The notes under the pieces are model-generated. The model saw only the letters and a program-made list of their open reading frames with translations, had not been told where the DNA came from and ran no database searches. Below are positions 13,984 through 18,607 of a stretch of 18,607 bases of DNA, piece by piece. The stretch lies in the NCBI GenBank assembly GCA_900771305.1, contig CAAGNL010000483.1:1-18607 (forward strand), read 5' to 3'. Source of the stretch: Kiritimatiellia bacterium. Its GTDB lineage: Bacteria; Verrucomicrobiota; Kiritimatiellia; RFP12; UBA1067. Every line of letters starts with the position of its first letter. Position 1 is the first letter of the stretch. The translations under genes and the position numbers were made by a program.

Positions 13984-15801
13984 TTACTTGACCGGCTTGA
14001 CATCGCCTTCGTTCGTGCCGCGAATCTTGATGTGGAGTTCGCGGAGCTGCTGTTCGGTCACGAAGTTCGGCGCGTTCATCATAAGGTCCTGGGCCTTCTG
14101 GTTCATCGGGAAGGCGATGACCTCGCGGATGTTGGGCGTATCCGTCAGCAGCATCACCATGCGGTCGACGCCCGGGGCGATGCCACCATGCGGCGGCGCG
14201 CCGTACTGGAACGCGTTGTAGAGACAGCCGAACTTCTGCTGGACGACTTCCTTCGGGTAACCGGCGATCTCGAACGCCTTCTCCATGATGTCAATGCGGT
14301 GGTTGCGGATCGCGCCCGAGGAGAGTTCGATTCCGTTGCACACGACGTCGTACTGGTAGGCCTCGATCGACAGGGGCTCCTTGGTGTTGAGCGCCTCGAG
14401 TCCGCCCTGCGGCATCGAGAAGGGGTTGTGCGAGAAGATGATCTTGCCCGTCTCGGGATCCTTCTCGAAGAACGGGAAGTCGACGATCCAGCAGAACTTG
14501 TAGCAGTTGTGCTCGCGGATGTCGTTCGTCATGTTGTCCGCGATGTTCGTGCGGACGAGACCGGAGAGGCGGTGGCACTCGTCGACGTCGGCGGCCATGA
14601 AGAACAGGCAGTCGCCCGGCTCCATCTTCGCGAGCGCCTTCATTTCCTCAAGCTGCTCGGGAGAGAGGAACTTGGCGATTGGCCCCTTGAGTTCGCCTTC
14701 CTTTGTCCAGGAAATGTAGCCAAGGCCCTTGCCGCCGTTCTCCTTGACGAAGGCTTCGCGCTTGTCGAACCACGTACGGGCCTCGACGCCGACGATGCCC
14801 TTGACAAGAAGTCCCTTGACGAGACCGCCGTTGGCGACACAGGAGGCAAAAGCCTTGAAGTTGGCCTTCGCGAAGAACGCGCTCATGTCGAACCACTTGA
14901 GCGGGTTCCGGAGATCGGGCTTGTCGGAACCATAGGTCATCATCGCGTCGCGGTACTTGATGCGCGGCCACGGAGCGGCATTGCAGGTCCAGGTCGAGAA
15001 CTCCTTGAACGTCTTCCCGACGACATCTTCAACAACGGCGAAGATCTCGTCCTGCGTCGCATAGGACATTTCGATGTCGAGCTGGTAGAACTCGCCCGGC
15101 GAACGGTCCGCGCGCGCCGCCTCGTCGCGGAAGCACGGGGCGATCTGGAAGTAGCGGTCGAATCCGGACACCATCAGGAGCTGCTTGAACATCTGCGGCG
15201 CCTGCGGAAGGGCGTAGAACATGCCGCGGTGGACACGGCTCGGCACGAGATAGTCGCGCGCGCCCTCCGGCGAGGAGGCCGTGAGGATCGGGGTCTGGAA
15301 TTCGTTGAAGCCCTTCGCCCACATCTGCTCGCGGAGAAACTTGATGACCTTCGAGCGGAGCATGATGTTCGTGTGCAGCTTCTCGCGGCGCAGATCGAGG
15401 AAACGGTACTTGAGTCGCACGTCCTCACTCTCTTCGGCCTTTTCATCGGGAATGTAGAGCGGCGTGACGGCGGAGGCGCCTTCCATGATCAGCTCGTTCG
15501 CCTCGATTTCGATCTCGCCCGTCGGAAGATTGGGGTTGATCGTCTCGGGATCGCGGAGCTTCACCTCGCCAGTGACGGTGATGACGCTCTCGAGATGGGC
15601 CTTCTCGACCATCGAGAAGAAGCTGCGACTCGGATGAACGACGACCTGCGTGAGACCATAGTGGTCGCGGAGGTCAACGAAGAGAATGCCGCCGTGGTCG
15701 CGGAGGCGGAACATCCAGCCGGAAAGGCGGACCGTCTTGCCCGCGTCTTCCTTGCGGAGCTGATTGCACGTATGGGTGCGGTAGGGATGCATATCGCTCA
15801 T
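13984..15801 (-). CDS. aspS: Aspartyl-tRNA synthetase, bacterial type
   Basis: A 605-residue class II synthetase that charges tRNA-Asp in the cytoplasm. The N-terminal OB-fold anticodon-binding domain is about 1-110. The catalytic core follows, with class II motif 2 at CFRDE (223-227) and motif 3 at GIAPGVDR (540-547). A bacterial GAD-type insertion lies between about 290 and 410. The OB-fold has RDHGG with His36. A histidine at this site is associated with non-discriminating enzymes that also charge tRNA-Asn, so the host may make Asn-tRNA through GatCAB. The ATG at 15801 is kept although its SD is weak; an in-frame Met4 is the alternative. A near-consensus promoter lies 40 bases upstream. 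Length and motif order are normal. Confidence 0.96.
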   Translation of the reverse strand: MSDMHPYRTHTCNQLRKEDAGKTVRLSGWMFRLRDHGGILFVDLRDHYGLTQVVVHPSRSFFSMVEKAHLESVITVTGEVKLRDPETINPNLPTGEIEIEANELIMEGASAVTPLYIPDEKAEESEDVRLKYRFLDLRREKLHTNIMLRSKVIKFLREQMWAKGFNEFQTPILTASSPEGARDYLVPSRVHRGMFYALPQAPQMFKQLLMVSGFDRYFQIAPCFRDEAARADRSPGEFYQLDIEMSYATQDEIFAVVEDVVGKTFKEFSTWTCNAAPWPRIKYRDAMMTYGSDKPDLRNPLKWFDMSAFFAKANFKAFASCVANGGLVKGLLVKGIVGVEARTWFDKREAFVKENGGKGLGYISWTKEGELKGPIAKFLSPEQLEEMKALAKMEPGDCLFFMAADVDECHRLSGLVRTNIADNMTNDIREHNCYKFCWIVDFPFFEKDPETGKIIFSHNPFSMPQGGLEALNTKEPLSIEAYQYDVVCNGIELSSGAIRNHRIDIMEKAFEIAGYPKEVVQQKFGCLYNAFQYGAPPHGGIAPGVDRMVMLLTDTPNIREVIAFPMNQKAQDLMMNAPNFVTEQQLRELHIKIRGTNEGDVKPVK

Positions 15802-15840
15802 TTGATTACTCGTGTTTCTAGTGAAAAATCAATTGTGCGT

Positions 15841-15869
15841 ATTATATCATTATCTCCCCGTGCTAACAA
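15841..15869 (-). promoter_or_regulatory. Sigma-70-type promoter of aspS
   Basis: On the - strand TTGTTA (15869-15864), a 17-base spacer and TATAAT (15846-15841) form a near-perfect housekeeping promoter. Transcription should start near 15834, giving a leader of about 33 bases. Confidence 0.8.
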
Positions 15870-15879
15870 TGCGGGAGAT
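15852..15879. repeat. Inverted repeat around the aspS -35 box
   Basis: ATCTCCC (15852-15858) and GGGAGAT (15873-15879) are perfect 7-base inverted arms separated by 14 bases. The -35 hexamer lies in the gap. This is where an operator would be expected, but a chance occurrence or a weak terminator remnant after the sirtuin gene is possible. Confidence 0.35.
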
Positions 15880-15897
15880 GAGGAAAAGAGGAGGCTT

Positions 15898-16617
15898 CTA
15901 GAGCGCGAGGACAGCATCGGCAAAGGACTTGAGGTCGTCATATCGGGCCGCGGCGTAGTCGTCGAGCGCGGTGGGCTGTCCGTTGACGATGAAGACCTTT
16001 CCGCCAGCCTGCAGCGTCAGGCGAGGGAGTCCGGCTGCCGGGAAGACCATGAGGGACGTGCCCAGGACAAGCAGCACCTGAGCTTGTATCGCAAGCTCCT
16101 GCGAGCGCGTGAAGGCAACCTCTGGGAGCGCCTCGCCAAAAAAAGTGATATCCGGTTTGTAGACGCCTCCGCACGAACAACGAGGAACCTCGCAGGTTTC
16201 CAGCATGGTGCAGATTTCCGCAAAGGACTTCTCGTCGCCGCAGAGGCGGCAGTGGTGATGGAGCCCGGAACCATGGACTTCGTAGACACGAGATGAACCT
16301 GCCTTCTGGTGCAGCATGTCGATGTTCTGCGTAATGATGCCGTCAAGCCGACCAAGGTCTTCAAGATGTTTCAGTGCGCGGTGCACGGGGCCAGGCTCAA
16401 AGCGCTTGAGGCCATAGACGAGCTCTGCCGCGCCTTTATAGTAGATGCGCGGATCGCGGTCGAACCAGTCGATGTCGAAGATTCGTTCGGCGTCTGGTTG
16501 CCTGTAGAGCCCTTGTGGTCCCCTGAAATCCGGGATGCCGCAGAGGGTTGACACACCCGCCCCGGTCATCGCGACCGTGCACGTGCTTTCCTGCAATGCC
16601 TGTAAGAGTTTCTGCAT
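15898..16617 (-). CDS. cobB: NAD-dependent protein deacylase, Sir2 family
   Basis: A 239-residue sirtuin that removes acyl groups from lysines using NAD+. The motifs are complete: TGAGVST (18-24) and GIPDFRG for NAD binding, TQNID (96-100), catalytic His115 in EVHGSG, four zinc cysteines (Cys123, Cys126, Cys147, Cys149; the second pair is C-x-C), KPDITFFGE and GTSL. It is cytoplasmic and single-domain, of normal length. It stands alone upstream of aspS, which has its own promoter. There is no Shine-Dalgarno sequence near the ATG, and an extended -10 box ends 7 bases before it, so the mRNA is probably leaderless. The acyl preference cannot be read with confidence. Confidence 0.93.
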   Translation of the reverse strand: MQKLLQALQESTCTVAMTGAGVSTLCGIPDFRGPQGLYRQPDAERIFDIDWFDRDPRIYYKGAAELVYGLKRFEPGPVHRALKHLEDLGRLDGIITQNIDMLHQKAGSSRVYEVHGSGLHHHCRLCGDEKSFAEICTMLETCEVPRCSCGGVYKPDITFFGEALPEVAFTRSQELAIQAQVLLVLGTSLMVFPAAGLPRLTLQAGGKVFIVNGQPTALDDYAAARYDDLKSFADAVLAL

Positions 16618-16624
16618 ACGGGAA

Positions 16625-16633
16625 ATTATAACA
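16625..16633 (-). promoter_or_regulatory. Extended -10 promoter of the sirtuin gene
   Basis: The - strand reads TGTTATAAT, an exact TGn plus TATAAT extended -10. Seven bases (TTCCCGT) separate it from the ATG, so transcription should begin at or next to the start codon. A TTGAAT sits 21 bases upstream of the -10 hexamer, too far for a standard -35. Confidence 0.65.
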
Positions 16634-16675
16634 TTTCCCTCGTGAGGCCAGATTCAAAAAAACTGAAAATCACCA

Positions 16676-16704
16676 TTGCATCCAGTCCCAGGATTCGGTA
16701 TACT
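16676..16704 (+). promoter_or_regulatory. Promoter of the tRNA-His gene
   Basis: TTGCAT (16676-16681), a 17-base spacer and TATACT (16699-16704) form a good sigma-70-type promoter. It ends 18 bases before the tRNA. The - strand sirtuin promoter is about 43 bases away, so the two are divergent. Confidence 0.8.
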
Positions 16705-16722
16705 GTTCGGCGTTTTCCAAAT

Positions 16723-16799
16723 GGCGAGAGTAGCTCAATTGGTAGAGCATCAGATTGTGGATCTGAGGGTTGCGGGATCGTGCCCCGTCTCTTGCCCCA
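16723..16799 (+). tRNA. tRNA-His (anticodon GTG), CCA encoded
   Basis: The cloverleaf folds by eye. G-1 is at 16723 and pairs with C73 (16796), the histidine identity pair. The acceptor arms are GCGAGAG (16724-16730) and CTCTTGC (16789-16795, one G-U pair). The D stem is GCTC/GAGC, the anticodon stem is TCAGA/TCTGA with loop TTGTGGA and anticodon GTG at 16757-16759. The T stem is GCGGG/CCCGT, and CCA is at 16797-16799. The T loop is ATCGTGC instead of the usual TTCGAnn, so positions 54 and 58 read A and T, the reverse of the normal T54-A58. It is followed at once by an intrinsic terminator and ilvA. Confidence 0.93.
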
Positions 16800-16802
16800 G
16801 AC

Positions 16803-16834
16803 AACCGTCCCGCGTCGGGGCGGTTTTTTGTTTT
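16803..16834 (+). terminator. Rho-independent terminator between tRNA-His and ilvA
   Basis: AACCGTCCCG (16803-16812), loop CGT, and CGGGGCGGTT (16816-16825) form a 10-bp stem with one G-U pair. TTTTGTTTT follows directly. It begins 3 bases after the tRNA CCA and ends 13 bases before the ilvA start. Confidence 0.88.
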
Positions 16835-16847
16835 CAGGTGAACTGAC

Positions 16848-18383
16848 ATGAACGACAAGACACTTCAGGAACACTATCTCCGCCGCATTCTCAACTCGAA
16901 GGTCTACGATGTCGCAATTGAGAGTCCATTGGACAAGGCCGCCGCGCTGTCCCGCAAGCTCGGCAATACTTTTCTGCTGAAGCGCGAGGACCTTCAGGAA
17001 GTTCACTCCTTTAAGATTCGCGGGGCCTACAACAAGATGTCGCAGCTTCCCCGCGCTGCGCTGGAGAAGGGTGTTCTGGCGGCATCGGCGGGAAATCACG
17101 CCCAGGGGGTGGCGCTGAGCGCCCGTGAACTTGGCTGCAAGGCGACGATTGTGATGCCCATTACGACCCCCGAGATCAAGATTTCGTCGGTGAAGAGCTA
17201 TGGCGCCTCCATCGTCCTGGCCGGAGACTCCTATTCCGATGCCGCCGCCGAGGCGGCGCGCCTGGTCAGGGAGAAGGACTACACGTTCATTCCCCCGTAC
17301 GACGATCCCGAGGTCATCGCCGGACAGGGTACGGTGGCGATGGAGATCCTCCGCCAGCGTCCAGGCGATCTGGACGCCATCTTTGTTCCGATTGGCGGCG
17401 GTGGATTCGCTGCTGGCGTGGCCGTTTACGTCAAGGCGGTCCGTCCATCGGTGAAGGTCTACGGCGTTGAGCCCATGGATTCGGATTGCATGGCCCGCTC
17501 GATCAAAGCCAAACGGCGCGTCGAAATGTCCGAGGTTGGTCTCTTCGCCGATGGTGTCGCCGTCAAGAAACCGGGAAAGATCACCTTTGATCTTTGCCGA
17601 CGGTTCCTCGACGGCATCATCCGCGTTTCCACAGATGAGACCTGCGCGGCAATCAAGGACATCTTCGAGGCCACGAGGGCCATCTGCGAACCCGCGGGAG
17701 CATTGGCGCTTGCCGCAGCGAAGAAGCACGCTGCGCAGAAGGGGGCCAGGGGCGAGACCTATGCCTGCATCATCTCCGGCGCGAACATGAACTTCGATCG
17801 CATTCGCTTCGTCTCGGAGCAGACCGAAATTGGCGAAAAACGCGAGGCGATTCTCGAGTGCCGCATCCCCGAGGTCCGTGGCGCGTTCAAATCCTTCATC
17901 CGTAAGATTGGCAAGCGCAATGTCACCGAATTCAATTATCGTTACTTTGATCCCGACAAGGCCTACGTGTTCGTGGGGCTGTCGGTCTCAGACCGGGCCG
18001 AGACGCGCCGCATCGTCGATCAGCTCACGGCGGCGAAGATTGGCACCATCGATCTTTCGGACGACGAGCTCGCCAAGGAGCACATTCGTCATATGGTCGG
18101 TGGCCACACACGCGGCATCCACGACGAGGTGGTCTATACCTTCGAGTTCCCTGAACGACCTGGGGCTTTGATGGACTTCCTGGAAAAGATCTCCAACCGC
18201 TGGAACATCACGCTCTTCCACTACCGCAACCATGGCGCGGATCACGGAAAGGTGCTCGTCGGGCTCCAGGTTCCCCAGCCCGACCGATCCATATTCACAA
18301 AGGTCCTGCGCGAGCTGGGCTATACGTTCAAAGACGTGTCCCAAAATCCCGCCTATCGGCTGTTTCTGGGCAATCGCGATTAA
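16848..18383 (+). CDS. ilvA: Threonine ammonia-lyase, biosynthetic, with two ACT-like domains
   Basis: A 511-residue PLP enzyme that deaminates threonine to 2-oxobutanoate, the first step of isoleucine synthesis. The PLP lysine is Lys56 in HSFKIRGAYN. SAGNHAQG, the phosphate loop IGGGG and the SGANMNFDR block are all present. Two C-terminal ACT-like regulatory domains run from about 335 to 505 (REAILECRIPEVRGAF and EVVYTFEFPERPGAL open them); in this class they mediate isoleucine inhibition and valine activation. The start is supported by CAGGTGAA about 6 bases upstream. No promoter fits in the 13 bases after the tRNA terminator, so expression probably depends on read-through from the tRNA-His promoter. 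The stop TAA shares TTAA with the convergent ORF. Confidence 0.95.
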   Translation: MNDKTLQEHYLRRILNSKVYDVAIESPLDKAAALSRKLGNTFLLKREDLQEVHSFKIRGAYNKMSQLPRAALEKGVLAASAGNHAQGVALSARELGCKATIVMPITTPEIKISSVKSYGASIVLAGDSYSDAAAEAARLVREKDYTFIPPYDDPEVIAGQGTVAMEILRQRPGDLDAIFVPIGGGGFAAGVAVYVKAVRPSVKVYGVEPMDSDCMARSIKAKRRVEMSEVGLFADGVAVKKPGKITFDLCRRFLDGIIRVSTDETCAAIKDIFEATRAICEPAGALALAAAKKHAAQKGARGETYACIISGANMNFDRIRFVSEQTEIGEKREAILECRIPEVRGAFKSFIRKIGKRNVTEFNYRYFDPDKAYVFVGLSVSDRAETRRIVDQLTAAKIGTIDLSDDELAKEHIRHMVGGHTRGIHDEVVYTFEFPERPGALMDFLEKISNRWNITLFHYRNHGADHGKVLVGLQVPQPDRSIFTKVLRELGYTFKDVSQNPAYRLFLGNRD

Positions 18384-18607
18384 CTGTTGCGGTGGCGGCC
18401 GCGGCAGACGGAGCAGAAGAACTCCGGTCCTGCCCAGGTTGTCTCCTCTTCACGACCGCACTGCTTGCAGAATCGCGTCATGCGTTCACGCACCAAACGT
18501 ACTTCAGCTGCGTGGTCGTCAATCCAAAGAAGGGGGAAGTCACTCACGCGCGAGCGCGTGCCGAGGGTGGCTCCCGCGGCGGGGTCTTTCCCATTCGGAG
18601 TGTGCAC
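18380..18607 (-). CDS. Zinc-ribbon protein, C-terminal part, runs off the window
   Basis: The frame is open from the right edge to a TAA at 18382-18380, leaving 75 visible residues with the true start probably outside. The C-terminal third has FCKQCGREEET and FFCSVCRGR, two CxxC pairs about 18 residues apart, which fit a small zinc ribbon. The upstream part has no motif I recognise. A short protein starting at an internal ATG just before RFCKQCG (about 33 residues) is also possible. Function unknown. The overlap of its stop with ilvA shows tight convergent packing. Confidence 0.5.
   Translation of the reverse strand: MHTPNGKDPAAGATLGTRSRVSDFPLLWIDDHAAEVRLVRERMTRFCKQCGREEETTWAGPEFFCSVCRGRHRNS

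Noticed and set aside
14032..16296. 754-codon open frame on the + strand opposite aspS and the sirtuin gene
   Set aside because: It runs antisense to two well-recognised genes, its protein is a low-complexity Glu/Arg/Val/Leu mix, and it crosses the aspS promoter. It is a by-product of GC-rich codon use.
18395..18402. GCGGCCGC palindrome after ilvA
   Set aside because: An 8-base GC palindrome in a GC-rich genome with no T tract; not a credible terminator.
1..18607. CRISPR array, insertion sequence, prophage or defence system
   Set aside because: No regularly spaced repeats, transposase, integrase, or nuclease/toxin genes are visible on either strand.

Overview
The window is a GC-rich bacterial chromosome segment with short intergenic gaps. 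Its content fits the Planctomycetota-Verrucomicrobiota-Chlamydiota group: a large secreted DUF5107/TPR protein, a GH141-like beta-helix protein, tandem DUF1080 domains, and a tRNA-His with encoded CCA. My best guess is Kiritimatiellota, Lentisphaerota or Verrucomicrobiota, perhaps gut-associated. That is inference from gene families only; no rRNA or marker tree is available here.

Left part (1-11962, + strand). The window opens inside the last 120 codons of a glycyl radical enzyme. tadA (tRNA adenosine deaminase) follows, and its stop overlaps (ATGA) the start of a 1735-residue exported protein. That protein joins a glycoside-hydrolase-like half to a DUF5107 domain and a TPR array. Next come a secreted CE7-type acetyl esterase, a secreted GH141-like beta-helix protein with a C-terminal propeller-like domain, and a secreted protein with two DUF1080 (3-keto-disaccharide hydrolase) domains. 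The four exported proteins look like a glycan-degradation operon with no SusC/SusD, transporter or regulator in view. The DUF1080 gene has an extra extended -10 promoter. The operon ends at a strong intrinsic terminator that lies inside the 3' end of the convergent mtaB gene.

Middle part (11884-16617, - strand). In transcription order this holds a sirtuin deacylase, aspS, a CPBP intramembrane protease and mtaB (tRNA methylthiotransferase). aspS has a near-consensus promoter. A 17-bp hairpin separates it from the tightly packed CPBP-mtaB pair. The sirtuin has an extended -10 box placed so that its mRNA is probably leaderless. mtaB is missing about 40 residues between its N-terminal domain and its radical-SAM core, and a short repeat tract sits at that point.

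Right part (16676-18607). A clear promoter drives tRNA-His(GTG), followed by an intrinsic terminator and, 13 bp beyond its T tract, ilvA (threonine ammonia-lyase with two ACT-like domains). ilvA converges on a partial zinc-ribbon ORF, and the two share a TTAA stop.

The strongest candidates for something undescribed are the fused GH-like/DUF5107/TPR protein with its enzyme operon, the repeat-bearing MtaB, and the tRNA-His/terminator/ilvA arrangement. I saw no CRISPR array, phage, insertion sequence or defence system.
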